Shown piece after piece: positions 35,480 to 44,101 of a DNA stretch of 64,000 bases (position 1 is the stretch's first letter; each line of letters begins with the position of its first letter). The stretch is from an uncultured Roseibium sp. (GTDB lineage Bacteria > Pseudomonadota > Alphaproteobacteria > Rhizobiales > Stappiaceae). The stretch lies in contig NZ_CANMNP010000022.1 in assembly GCF_947499295.1 (NCBI RefSeq), positions 19,727 through 83,726 on the forward strand, given 5' to 3'. The notes under the pieces are model-generated. The model was not told where the DNA came from. It did no database searches and was given only the letters and a program-made list of their open reading frames with translations. The position numbers were made by a program, and so were the translations under genes.

Positions 35480-36490
35480 TTAGCCGCCAATGGTTTCAAC
35501 ATAGGAAGTGTCCACAAGCTGGTCGATCGTGATGTCCTTGTCGACAAGGCCTTCTGACTGGAACCAGCTGAGTTGATCCTGCACCGAAGCAAGGTTCAAA
35601 GCAGCCCCTTTGTTCAACCGCATCGTTCCATTGATGATCGAAGGAGCAGCCTTTTCCCGCGGACGGTCGGTGTAGACGTATTTGTGGATCAGGTCGATCA
35701 TCTCGTCCTGACTGGCCGTGCCGTCGATCATGGCAGCGGCATAGTCGTCGACACCTCTGGAAAAGCCTGAAAGGAAGTCTTTGGTCAGCGTCTTTTCGTT
35801 TGCCGCATTGCCCGCGGACGTAAAGACGGTCGTGACCTGATAGTCAGGCAGATAGTCAGAGACGTCGCCTACGATATGCCAGGCACCAGCCTTTGCCAGT
35901 GGTTTGGCAATGTGCGGAACGATTGACCAGCCATCAACCTGCCCGGATTTCATGGCTCCGATAATCGCACCGACTTTTTGCAATGGTGTAAAGGAAAGCG
36001 AAATGCCTTCTTTTTCGGCCATCTTCGCTCCCATATAGTGGAACGATGAGCCCGCCTGCGTAACTGCATACTTCTTTCCGTCGAGGTCCTTCAGGCTCTT
36101 TGTTCCGGCCTGATAGGAAGCATCGGAAATCAGGAATTTCTGACCGTCAATGCCCTTTTCTTCACTAAGTGCCCCGCCAATCACCTTGATCGCCCCTTTG
36201 TCGGCGAGACTGATCAAGCCGCCGGAAATCGCGGTGACTGCATAGTCGACATCGCCCGAGGCAATCGCGACGGCCATTGGCTGCGCGGCCTGGAAGAACT
36301 GAAACTCAACGTCCAGGCCCGCATCGGCAAAATAACCGCGCTCAAATGCGATAAAGCTGCCGGAGTGAGACGTGAAGCGCAATGCCCCAACCTTAATCTT
36401 CCTGTTTGACGCCAATGCCGGTGCGGATAGTCCTGTCACCGTTGCCGCGCCGATCAAGCCGAGTGTTTGGCGGCGATTGAATTTGGTCAT
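35480..36490 (-). CDS. NitT/TauT-type substrate-binding protein, Tat-exported
   Basis: A 336-residue periplasmic binding protein (NMT1/SsuA-like). The N terminus MTKFNRRQTLGLIGAATVTG has a twin-arginine motif, so Tat export is predicted, with cleavage after about residue 27. The core has GALRFTSHSGSFIAFERGYFADAG, GDVDYAVTAISGG and KSGQVDGWSIVPHIAKPLAK. The acidic and aromatic residues of the pocket do not name a ligand. The gene follows gntR by 24 bases and shares its operon. Confidence 0.88.
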   Translation of the reverse strand: MTKFNRRQTLGLIGAATVTGLSAPALASNRKIKVGALRFTSHSGSFIAFERGYFADAGLDVEFQFFQAAQPMAVAIASGDVDYAVTAISGGLISLADKGAIKVIGGALSEEKGIDGQKFLISDASYQAGTKSLKDLDGKKYAVTQAGSSFHYMGAKMAEKEGISLSFTPLQKVGAIIGAMKSGQVDGWSIVPHIAKPLAKAGAWHIVGDVSDYLPDYQVTTVFTSAGNAANEKTLTKDFLSGFSRGVDDYAAAMIDGTASQDEMIDLIHKYVYTDRPREKAAPSIINGTMRLNKGAALNLASVQDQLSWFQSEGLVDKDITIDQLVDTSYVETIGG

Positions 36491-36514
36491 TTTGTTTCCT
36501 CCCTGGTGTCGTTC

Positions 36515-37183
36515 TTAAGTCGTTTGGAGTGCTGCACGGATGTCTTCTTCCAATGTTGACAGTGCCAATTCATCGTTACGGGCTAGAATTGCCTCACGCA
36601 GTAATTGATGACGTTTTTCGCGCACCGCAAAGTCGATTTGTCCCTCACGCAACAAAGCGAGCAGATACCGCCGCGACTGGTTGTAAAACTTGTTAGCGGT
36701 TTCGATCAGGCGACAGGACCCGCAGGCTGAAAGAAGTGCCGCAGATAAAACCCGGGAGGCTTCATCCCAATCCAGAGCGACCGCGTCATTGAGTGTTTCT
36801 TGAACTGCAACATCGGCGCGGTGCAAGCCATGAAATGCCGCAACCACCCGCGACTCCCAGGCTACATTGCCGTTTCGCAGGGACCGCTTCAAGCCGAGCC
36901 GTTCAGTCTCAATCCGCATAAGCAATATGTCTTGAAGGTCGTCTTCCGTCGCCGAAGTCACCCGAAACCCGCGCTGATTGGTTGCCTCGACCATGCCTTC
37001 TGCGGCCAGGATCCTCAAGGTCTCGCGCATGGAGTGGTTCGAGCCGCCATAGCGCTGTCGAAGAGCCTCGATTTTCAGCCTTTCGTCAGGCCGCAGGACA
37101 CCGAAAGAAATATCTCTCCGGATCGCCGAAGATAACATGGCGACAATTGTCGCATCAGTGCCTCCCCGATCGCTGAAAAGCAT
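36515..37183 (-). CDS. GntR family regulator (FCD-type)
   Basis: A 222-residue repressor-type protein: N-terminal winged helix (about 10-75, with RQRYGGSNHSMRETLRILAAEGMV) and a C-terminal FCD ligand domain (about 85-215). The FCD region has LLSACGSCRLIETANKFYNQSRRY, but the FH dipeptide that usually supplies a metal-binding histidine reads VL here, so metal binding may be altered. AGGG lies before the ATG. A 20-bp dyad lies 42-61 bases upstream and is the likely operator. It heads the NitT/TauT-type operon and probably represses it. Confidence 0.88.
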   Translation of the reverse strand: MLFSDRGGTDATIVAMLSSAIRRDISFGVLRPDERLKIEALRQRYGGSNHSMRETLRILAAEGMVEATNQRGFRVTSATEDDLQDILLMRIETERLGLKRSLRNGNVAWESRVVAAFHGLHRADVAVQETLNDAVALDWDEASRVLSAALLSACGSCRLIETANKFYNQSRRYLLALLREGQIDFAVREKRHQLLREAILARNDELALSTLEEDIRAALQTT

Positions 37184-37224
37184 TTTATGCCCTAATTTAA
37201 AGAATGTTGGATATTTATGTGTTT

Positions 37225-37244
37225 CATTGACTATTTTGTCAATG
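37225..37244. promoter_or_regulatory. 20-bp dyad, likely GntR operator
   Basis: CATTGAC and GTCAATG are exact inverted repeats separated by six bases (TATTTT), 42 bases upstream of the GntR start codon. The position suits autoregulation of the gntR-ABC operon. Confidence 0.55.
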
Positions 37245-37312
37245 ACGAAGCCGCGCGCCGGCGCTTGCCAGCTGAGCGCAATTCTCCAAGCATATCCACC
37301 GCGTGGTTGGTC

Positions 37313-38488
37313 TTAATACACACGCCGCCCGCAAAGCCAGGCTTGCTTCACGAAGGGGTGTCCATCATGCAACCCGACATGAAGAAGATCTGCCCGCTTT
37401 CCTTGAATGATTTCACCACGATCTGAAAGGCCCGCAACGTGAGCAGGCGTTTTGGTGACCAAGCGTATGGCGGATGGCAGATCAACTCCAAACGCCTCGT
37501 TCTGTGCCGCCATGAATGCACAGTCCAGAAGCGAGCGAGGCACATAGTCCGACGCCAGAATATCGACGAGGTTTTCTGCCATGAGATCGCTTACAGCGAC
37601 ATTCCCTGATTGAGATCCGCCTCGAATGACATTCGGAGCACCTCCAACCACATGCATGCCGTGTGTTTTCGCCTTGCGCGCGGCGTCCAGCGTGCAGGGA
37701 AACTCGGAAATCAAGATCCCTTCGCCGATCGCTTCGTCAATGTGTTCAAGTTCGGTGTCGTCGTGGCTGAGCAATGGCAGTTTGTGCGCGTGTGCCAAAG
37801 CAACGACTTCCGGGCGGACTTTCGCGCTGATTGCGTCTGAAAAGTTCAAAAGTTCCCGGGTAACGCGTTCAGCTTCCTGCCGCGACTCGCCGGTATCAGC
37901 CATTCTGCGCCCTATATACCCCTCGATATTCTTACTCTGACGGCGCCCGGGAAGGTGTTCCATCACCGAAACCATGCGCACAATGTTCTTGCCAATGTTT
38001 TCCTCGGTTAGGCGGGTTGTCTCGGCGTCGGTAATCTCGCAACGAAGATGGACCAGATGTTCAGCGCGCAGCATACCTGCACTCTGTGCCTTTTCCAGAG
38101 CATCAATCATCGGTGCCAGGATTTCGCGTCGTTCCGGGTTCTTGATGGTCGCGCCAACACACAGACTGTCAAAAACGGTCGTGATACCGCTGCCGATGAT
38201 TTGAGCATCATGCGCCATAGCCGCCCTGAAAGGATCCCAGCGCACATGCGCGCGCGGAAAGACATGCTTCTCAAAGTGGTCTGTGTGGATGTCCACGAGG
38301 CCCGGCACGAGATAGTCGCCACCGAGGTCTTCGCCAGCTTGAGGGATCGCACCGGTATCAACGGACACGATGACACCATCCGATACAGAAACGTGACCGG
38401 AGACAACTTCATCACCCAGCACAAGCATGGCGTTTTTCAAGACAACGAGCTCGCTCCCAGATGGAATGCGCTTATCGGCGAATGTCAT
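37313..38488 (-). CDS. phnM: alpha-D-ribose 1-methylphosphonate 5-triphosphate diphosphatase
   Basis: Amidohydrolase-family PhnM (391 residues) of the C-P lyase pathway: it removes pyrophosphate from ribose 1-alkylphosphonate 5-triphosphate before PhnJ breaks the C-P bond. Diagnostic parts are DYLVPGLVDIHTDHFEKHVFPR near 45-65 (metal histidines), PLLSHDDTE, ISEFPC and LASDYVPRSLL. The ATG at 38488 has AGAGGAGA upstream. No phnGHIJKL genes are adjacent, so it is detached from the core. Pho-box-like half-sites lie about 116-144 bases upstream. Confidence 0.93.
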   Translation of the reverse strand: MTFADKRIPSGSELVVLKNAMLVLGDEVVSGHVSVSDGVIVSVDTGAIPQAGEDLGGDYLVPGLVDIHTDHFEKHVFPRAHVRWDPFRAAMAHDAQIIGSGITTVFDSLCVGATIKNPERREILAPMIDALEKAQSAGMLRAEHLVHLRCEITDAETTRLTEENIGKNIVRMVSVMEHLPGRRQSKNIEGYIGRRMADTGESRQEAERVTRELLNFSDAISAKVRPEVVALAHAHKLPLLSHDDTELEHIDEAIGEGILISEFPCTLDAARKAKTHGMHVVGGAPNVIRGGSQSGNVAVSDLMAENLVDILASDYVPRSLLDCAFMAAQNEAFGVDLPSAIRLVTKTPAHVAGLSDRGEIIQGKRADLLHVGLHDGHPFVKQAWLCGRRVY

Positions 38489-38603
38489 GAGGTCTCCTCT
38501 GGGCACGTCCCGTTAAATCAGGTTGGTTCATCAGTGAACAGGCGGGAATCCAATATCTTTCAAAAAACGAAACAGCCTTCTACTCCCGTTCCCCGTTAGA
38601 ATT

Positions 38604-38632
38604 GTGACAGCTCTCAAACGCGAGCATGACAA
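38604..38632 (-). promoter_or_regulatory. Pho-box-like half-sites and dyad before phnM
   Basis: On the minus strand TTGTCAT (38632-38626) and CTGTCAC (38610-38604) match PhoB half-sites and are 22 bases apart, two 11-base periods. The same segment has a GAATTGT/ACAATTC inverted pair (38599-38635). Confidence 0.35.
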
Positions 38633-38685
38633 TTCGGGAAGTGAGCCAGAAGGCTGCAACGACGTCTAAAAGTGCATAAGGCTCG

Positions 38686-39510
38686 TCAGCGCACCATCGT
38701 CAGCCGATTCCAATCGGCATAATCAGGCGAACCTTCTCGCCGGATGTCGCCATGGTAGCCATATTCGACCATGTGGACCATAACGCTGGTCTCGTTGACC
38801 AGCACAACGGCGTAACTCTCAGGCAAGTCAGACGCACTCAGGTTTCCCTGGTTAGCGAAATCAGGCCAACCTGCATGATTGGTCCCTCGCGGAGCGCTGA
38901 ACGGGACACCATGCAACGATCCAGACAGCGGCAGATGGCAATGGCCGTGAAAAATGTGCCTGACCTTGTCGCGATACTCTTTGATCAGGGCTGCAAAGGC
39001 CTCGTGATCCTGCAACATTATCTTGTCCATTGGCGCAATACCGATCGGAACCGGATTGTGATGCATGAACAGAAAAACCGGTCCTGACGCCGCTCTCAGT
39101 TGCCCTTCGAGCCAGTTGCGCCGCGCTTCACAATAATGGCCCGCATGCGAGTCCGGGCCCCAGGTATCGAGTACAATTCCGGTTCCAAGCGGCATATCGA
39201 AGACAGACTGGACAAACCCGTTCTCGTCGTCCAGTTCGGGAAAGACAGAGAGAAACACATCTCTCTCATCGTGGTTTCCGATGCAAAGCTCAACCGGGAC
39301 CGAAACACCCGAAAGCGTCTCCTTAAGCCGGACATAATCCGTGCGGTCTCCCCAGTCGGAAAGGTCTCCTGTTATGATGAGTGCATCTGCATCCGGGTGC
39401 TGAGTGAGCGCGTGATCAAGCGCCTTATTGAAATTTTCATTGGGGTCCCGACCACCGATCGTACTTCCAGGCGTGGTCAAATGAATGTCAGTGAGTTGTA
39501 TGAGTTTCAC
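38686..39510 (-). CDS. calcineurin-like metallophosphoesterase
   Basis: A 274-residue cytoplasmic phosphodiesterase with the full binuclear-metal set: DIHLT, GDLSDWG, GNHDER, FMHHNP and GHCH. It resembles GpdQ/CpdA-type class III enzymes (cyclic nucleotide or glycerophosphodiester phosphodiesterases). It follows a Ugp-like binding-protein gene after 71 bases and precedes phnM, so it may open imported glycerophosphodiesters or act on a C-P lyase intermediate. These are context inferences; sequence alone cannot choose. Confidence 0.87.
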   Translation of the reverse strand: MKLIQLTDIHLTTPGSTIGGRDPNENFNKALDHALTQHPDADALIITGDLSDWGDRTDYVRLKETLSGVSVPVELCIGNHDERDVFLSVFPELDDENGFVQSVFDMPLGTGIVLDTWGPDSHAGHYCEARRNWLEGQLRAASGPVFLFMHHNPVPIGIAPMDKIMLQDHEAFAALIKEYRDKVRHIFHGHCHLPLSGSLHGVPFSAPRGTNHAGWPDFANQGNLSASDLPESYAVVLVNETSVMVHMVEYGYHGDIRREGSPDYADWNRLTMVR

Positions 39511-39536
39511 CGCGTTCTCCGTTGATTAAATGGCAA

Positions 39537-39565
39537 AAACGCCGCCCGGTTTCCGGGCGGCGTTT
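39537..39565. terminator. strong hairpin between binding-protein and phosphoesterase genes
   Basis: A 13-bp stem (AAACGCCGCCCGG with CCGGGCGGCGTTT) and a 3-base loop. On the minus strand it runs into TTTTTG, so it is a good intrinsic terminator or attenuator after the Ugp-like binding-protein gene. Confidence 0.8.
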
Positions 39566-39580
39566 CAGTGAAACTGATAC

Positions 39581-40846
39581 CTAGTTGCCTTCAGGCAGCA
39601 GGTCCCTGACCTCTTCGGCCATTTCTTTTTGCAGCTCACCCATGTCGTCGAACTCGCCCGTTACGACACCCTCAAGGCCGTCATAAATCACCTGAGTAAC
39701 CGCCAAACCGTTGTCACCTGGATAGGCCTGCCAATCGCGCAGCAGCGGCAACTGGCGAACTGCGGTTTCCTTGTTCGGGTTCTCTTTGTAGAAATCGGCA
39801 AGGATCACTTCGTTTGCGGCCTTGTTCGGCGGCATATAGCCGGTGGTGCGCGCCACTTCGGCGGCACCCTGACCGGATGTGATGAATTTCAGCCACTTCC
39901 AGGCTGCCTGCAGCTCGTTCGGGTCGGTGCTTGTAGACACAAGCATGGCTGCATTGCCGCCAGCCGGCAGGCCTTTCGGGCCGGTTGCTTCAAATCCCGG
40001 GAACTCATTGGTCTGGAGCACAAAGTCGCCTTTGGCTCGCTCCACGGCACCCAGTGCTGAAGTGGACCAGTACATCATGCCGATTTCACCGGCTGAAAAT
40101 GAGGCAAGCGCCGCTTTCCATTCGATGTTCTGCATGTCGCAGCCACGAAACAGGGATTTCATGGTTTCGAGTGATTGCAGCCCCTCATCCGATGCGATCT
40201 GGAAATCACCATCTTCCATGGTTGGTTTGTCCTGCGACCACATCAACGCCTGCAGGAACCAGTTGCCGGTGATGTTCCAGCCCCAGAACATTGGATTCTT
40301 GACACCGGCTTCGCGCAGCTTGCCGCACGTTGCGACAACTTCTTCCCAGGTCTTGGGCAGCTGATCCACTGATGTAATGCCTGCCTTGGCCATCACATCC
40401 ATGTTGTAGTAGCCGACCGGAAGCGAGACCGAAAACGGCAGACCATGCACGTTGCCGTCAAACGTGCCGAGCTTGAGCATCGCATCGTGATAACCGTCCT
40501 TGGCGAAGTCTTCCTCGGCCTCGATGAAAGGCTCTAGTGACTTGGCAATTCCTTTTTCAACCAGGATTGCCTGACGGTTCAGACCCTGCATCGTGACGTC
40601 CGGCAGCGTGTCTGCAACGGCTTCACGCAAGATCGTGTTGGTGCCGTCTTCATAAGACTCGTAGGAAGCGCGAATTTTCACTTCAATGTTGGGGTACTTC
40701 TCATTGAAGAGTGGAAGGATCTTCTCGTATGTCACGTCGAACAGATGCGAATAAGGATAAGCAAATTCGATCGTGATTTTCTCGTCCTGAGCTTGCGCCG
40801 AACCTGCGGCCAGCACAAAAGCAATTGCAGTGAGACACTTTTTCAT
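39581..40846 (-). CDS. UgpB-like extracellular solute-binding protein
   Basis: A 421-residue periplasmic binding protein of family 1. The signal peptide is MKKCLTAIAFVLAAGSAQAQ, and the mature part has IEFAYPYSHLFDVTYEKI, LPDVTMQGLNRQ and FSAGEIGMMYWSTSALGAV. The overall pattern, and its company with UgpA/E/C-like genes and a phosphodiesterase, suggest glycerol-3-phosphate or glycerophosphodiester uptake; sugars cannot be excluded. The ATG at 40846 has CGGAGAA upstream. A hairpin after its stop probably ends most transcripts here. Confidence 0.88.
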   Translation of the reverse strand: MKKCLTAIAFVLAAGSAQAQDEKITIEFAYPYSHLFDVTYEKILPLFNEKYPNIEVKIRASYESYEDGTNTILREAVADTLPDVTMQGLNRQAILVEKGIAKSLEPFIEAEEDFAKDGYHDAMLKLGTFDGNVHGLPFSVSLPVGYYNMDVMAKAGITSVDQLPKTWEEVVATCGKLREAGVKNPMFWGWNITGNWFLQALMWSQDKPTMEDGDFQIASDEGLQSLETMKSLFRGCDMQNIEWKAALASFSAGEIGMMYWSTSALGAVERAKGDFVLQTNEFPGFEATGPKGLPAGGNAAMLVSTSTDPNELQAAWKWLKFITSGQGAAEVARTTGYMPPNKAANEVILADFYKENPNKETAVRQLPLLRDWQAYPGDNGLAVTQVIYDGLEGVVTGEFDDMGELQKEMAEEVRDLLPEGN

Positions 40847-40978
40847 GAAATTCTCCGTGGTGTTGCCACGGGTACGGCTTGGTCGCCAAACTGTCCGCAC
40901 CCGGTTTATCCCTCAAGGGATCTGGTAACGGGGCCGCTGCTCTGCGGTGGCCCCGCCTTTTATTCAAATGACCGGTTC

Positions 40979-41914
40979 CTACTTCATCCCGCTCAAGGTG
41001 ATGCCTTCGATGAAACGGCGCTGAGCGATCAGGAATGCCACGATCAGCGGTGCTACGATGATCGTGGCGGTCGCCATCATCGGCCCGAAGTTATCGCCAT
41101 CGGCGTCGCCTTTGAACTCACGCAGACCGAGCGGTGGTGTGAACAGGCTGCGGTCGCCTGTAATCACGATGCGCGGCCAAAAATAGTCGTTCCAGTGAGC
41201 CACCACCGAAAAGATCGCGAAGGCCAACAGCGCCGGGATTGCTGTTGGCAGCATCACATTCCAGATGATGGAAAATTCGCTCATTCCGTCCATGCGCGCT
41301 GCATCGATCAAGTCATCGGGAACGGTCATGAAGAACTGGCGCATCAGGAAGATGCCAAAGACTGAAATAGTCCAGGGTATGATCAGCGCTGCATAGGAAT
41401 TGGTAAGTCCCAGTTTCGCCAACATGATGTATAGCGGCAAGGCGATGGCATGAACCGGGATAAGAAGGCAGAAGAGCACGAGTCCGAAAACAGCTTCCCG
41501 TCCCCAGAAACGAAGTTTCGCAAGTGCATAGGCACAGGGCAGCGCGACCAGAACCTGAATGAAGAAGATTGATGTCGTGACCACAATCCCGTTGAAGAGA
41601 TACCGAATAAGCGGGGCTTTCTCGAAAGCTGTTGTGTAGTTGTAGATAACCGGCGTCACCATGCAGTCAGCAACGGCGTTGCCAAGCTTGATGCAATAAT
41701 CATCGCGGAAGAGTTCCTGCGCTCCGAAAAATCCGCCGGTATTCTGCATGATCTCGGCAGGGCTTTTGAGGCTGTAACTCACCATCACGTAGAACGGCAG
41801 CAAAACGATCAGACTGCCCAGGATCAAGACCGCGTGTTTCAATGCCTCACCGGCAGAAAAACGGAACGTGGGCGCACTGAAAGCCGAATGTGCCGCGTGC
41901 ATTGTCTCGCTCAT
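40979..41914 (-). CDS. UgpE-like ABC transporter permease
   Basis: A 311-residue inner-membrane permease of the sugar/glycerol-3-phosphate class with about six helices and the EAA loop DAARMDGMSEFSIIWNVMLPTA. Its ATG at 41914 overlaps the stop of the UgpA-like gene in an ATGA quadruplet. The 132-base gap to the binding-protein gene holds a GGGGCC/GGCCCC hairpin. A long periplasmic insert with two cysteines (about residues 74-90) is visible. Confidence 0.9.
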   Translation of the reverse strand: MSETMHAAHSAFSAPTFRFSAGEALKHAVLILGSLIVLLPFYVMVSYSLKSPAEIMQNTGGFFGAQELFRDDYCIKLGNAVADCMVTPVIYNYTTAFEKAPLIRYLFNGIVVTTSIFFIQVLVALPCAYALAKLRFWGREAVFGLVLFCLLIPVHAIALPLYIMLAKLGLTNSYAALIIPWTISVFGIFLMRQFFMTVPDDLIDAARMDGMSEFSIIWNVMLPTAIPALLAFAIFSVVAHWNDYFWPRIVITGDRSLFTPPLGLREFKGDADGDNFGPMMATATIIVAPLIVAFLIAQRRFIEGITLSGMK

Positions 41915-42834
41915 GTGTAGTGCACCCTTCTTTCCACCAGCCAACGCTGGACAACCGTCAAAAACATGACGAATGCCAGGAACACGACAGTGATCGCCGC
42001 CCCGATACCCATCAGGTTTTGCTGGATGGCCTTTTCATAGATTGCGAACATCATCACGTAGACTGACTTCGATGGCCCCCCACCCTGCGGATAAAACGCT
42101 TCGACCGTGTCAAACACCTGGAACGAGCGGATGAAGGAAATCGTGACGACAAAAACCGTTGTCGGCCCTAGCATTGGCCAGGTTACCAGGCGAAATCTGT
42201 CCCAGGCCGTTCGCGCACCATCCATTTCTGCAGCATGGTAAAGTTCGCGCGGAACCGAAGTCAGGCCGGCGAGATAAAGCACCATGTTGAAGCCGAAGCC
42301 CTGCCAGACGCCGATAAAGGCAACTGTCCAAATGGCATAGTCCCGATCCGTGAGCCAAAGCGGAAACCCGCGCTCGCAACCGAGCGAAAACCAGCTCCAG
42401 ACCTCAAGAAACGATCCGCATCCGCGTTCAAGCGTTGCATTGACGATGCCAATGGTCGGATGGAACGCGAATTCCCAGACAATCGCCATTGCGATGAGCG
42501 CTGCCATAACCGGTAGGAAATAGACGGTCTTGTAAACGTCGCTGAAACGCTTGATAGAACTGATGAGCAATGCAGCTCCCAACCCCAGACCGACTGACAA
42601 AGGCACCACGACAAAGACGTAGCGAAAGGTGGCTCCAAACATTTTTTCATAGGTGGAGCGAGTGAAGATCTTCTCGTAATTTTCCAGCCCAACGAAGTCC
42701 GCACCGGAATTGCCCAAACTGTAGCTGGTGAAACTCAAGGCACCGGCAACCAGAATGGGTAACAGAAGAATGACGACCATCAAGAACAAGGCCGGACCGA
42801 CAAACCAGAAATGCGCCCTGCTGGATTGCATCAT
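41911..42834 (-). CDS. UgpA-like ABC transporter permease
   Basis: A 307-residue inner-membrane permease, partner of the UgpE-like protein. Helices begin at FWFVGPALFLMVVILLLPIL, and the EAA loop is ELYHAAEMDGARTAWDRFRLVTWPML. A periplasmic loop (about 135-160) carries two Cys (ERGCGSF; LGCERGF) that could pair. It overlaps the ATPase gene by four bases. Confidence 0.9.
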   Translation of the reverse strand: MMQSSRAHFWFVGPALFLMVVILLLPILVAGALSFTSYSLGNSGADFVGLENYEKIFTRSTYEKMFGATFRYVFVVVPLSVGLGLGAALLISSIKRFSDVYKTVYFLPVMAALIAMAIVWEFAFHPTIGIVNATLERGCGSFLEVWSWFSLGCERGFPLWLTDRDYAIWTVAFIGVWQGFGFNMVLYLAGLTSVPRELYHAAEMDGARTAWDRFRLVTWPMLGPTTVFVVTISFIRSFQVFDTVEAFYPQGGGPSKSVYVMMFAIYEKAIQQNLMGIGAAITVVFLAFVMFLTVVQRWLVERRVHYT

Positions 42835-43985
42835 GCAACCTCCGCCACGTGTGTGGCGGTTGACGCCAGGTCGAGGCGTTTTCCGTTTTTGCCAAAAACC
42901 ATTGCACAGCCGTCCAAACGTCTGACGTGCAATTCGTCGCCAATGGAAATGCTGTTGCCTTCATTGGGCTGAACCCGAGCCACCAATCGGGAAGCCCCAT
43001 CAAGTACGGTCATATGGAGGTAAATGTCCGCACCAAGATTTTCCCGGTGAACCACTCTGCCGCTCAAGGATTCCGCATCACCCTTTTCGCAAACTGTCAG
43101 ATGTTCTGGCCTCAGACCTATTGTCACCGAACCGACCACACCGTTTTCGGCAACCCTTGCAAGAACCATATCTCCGCAACGTGCGTGACCGGCATCATCC
43201 AGCGTGCCCGGCAACAGGTTGATTTTCGGCGCTCCGACAAATTCGGCAACGCGGATGTCCTGCGGATTGTTGTAGATCTCGTCCGGTGCTCCGAGCTGCA
43301 GAATCTTGCCGTCCATCATCACCGCCATCCGGTCGGACATGGTCAATGCTTCCGCCTGATCGTGTGTGACATAGATGAAGGTGGTCTTGAGCGATCGATG
43401 CAGTTCGGCAAGCTCAGAGCGCATGTGAATGCGCAGCGCGGCGTCAAGGTTTGAAAGAGGCTCGTCCATCAGGAACGCCACCGGCTTGCGGACCATTGCC
43501 CGGCCGAGCGCCGCCCGCTGACGCTGACCTCCCGAAAGTTGACCCGGCTTTCTGTCGAGCAAATGATCGATTTTCAGAACTTTTGCCGTTTCCTGAACTT
43601 GTTCCAGGATTGCCCTATAAGAACTGCCGGCGATCAGGGGTCCGACAACAGGCATGCGTTCCACAACCGAGAGATCCCGCAGCTTCAGCGGCGTCATCAT
43701 GTTCTGCGCCACGGTCAGATGCGGGTAGAGTGCGTAGGACTGAAAGACCATCGCCAGGTTCCGGTGGGCCGGTCGAACGCCATTGACCGGCTTTCCGCCA
43801 ATTTCCACCACGCCTGTCGTTGCGGATTCGAGCCCCGCGATTATGCGAAGAAGCGTGGACTTGCCGCAGCCGGAAGGGCCGACAAGCGTCAGGAACTCTC
43901 CGTCTGCAATGTCAAGATTGATTCCCTCAAGGACTTTCGTGTCGCCGAAGTTTTTCTCAATCGCCGATAAGGAGATCGCCGTCAT
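42831..43985 (-). CDS. UgpC/MalK-like ABC transporter ATP-binding protein
   Basis: A 384-residue ATPase: Walker A GPSGCGKST, Q-loop MVFQSYALYPHLTV, signature LSGGQRQRAALGRAM, Walker B AFLMDEPLSNLD, H-loop YVTHDQAEAL, then a TOBE/OB regulatory domain (about 240-375) ending before a short tail. First gene of the Ugp-like operon ATPase-permease-permease-binding protein-phosphoesterase; a LysR gene is divergent from it. Confidence 0.92.
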   Translation of the reverse strand: MTAISLSAIEKNFGDTKVLEGINLDIADGEFLTLVGPSGCGKSTLLRIIAGLESATTGVVEIGGKPVNGVRPAHRNLAMVFQSYALYPHLTVAQNMMTPLKLRDLSVVERMPVVGPLIAGSSYRAILEQVQETAKVLKIDHLLDRKPGQLSGGQRQRAALGRAMVRKPVAFLMDEPLSNLDAALRIHMRSELAELHRSLKTTFIYVTHDQAEALTMSDRMAVMMDGKILQLGAPDEIYNNPQDIRVAEFVGAPKINLLPGTLDDAGHARCGDMVLARVAENGVVGSVTIGLRPEHLTVCEKGDAESLSGRVVHRENLGADIYLHMTVLDGASRLVARVQPNEGNSISIGDELHVRRLDGCAMVFGKNGKRLDLASTATHVAEVA

Positions 43986-44046
43986 CTAAGTGCTCCTGTT
44001 TCCAAGGAGACACTAGTGAGGCCGATTGAACTGTCTGTGACGTAAT

Positions 44047-44061
44047 ATTAGCGTCGCTAAT
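44047..44061. promoter_or_regulatory. LysR-type palindrome (T-N11-A)
   Basis: ATTAGCG-T-CGCTAAT is a perfect 7+1+7 palindrome containing the T-N11-A LysR motif. It lies in the 116-base gap between the divergent UgpC-like and LysR genes, 41 bases before the LysR start and 62 bases before the transporter start. Confidence 0.65.
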
Positions 44062-44101
44062 GCAGGCTACGGTTTGGCAAAGTCATCATTACGGAACTGT
44101 C

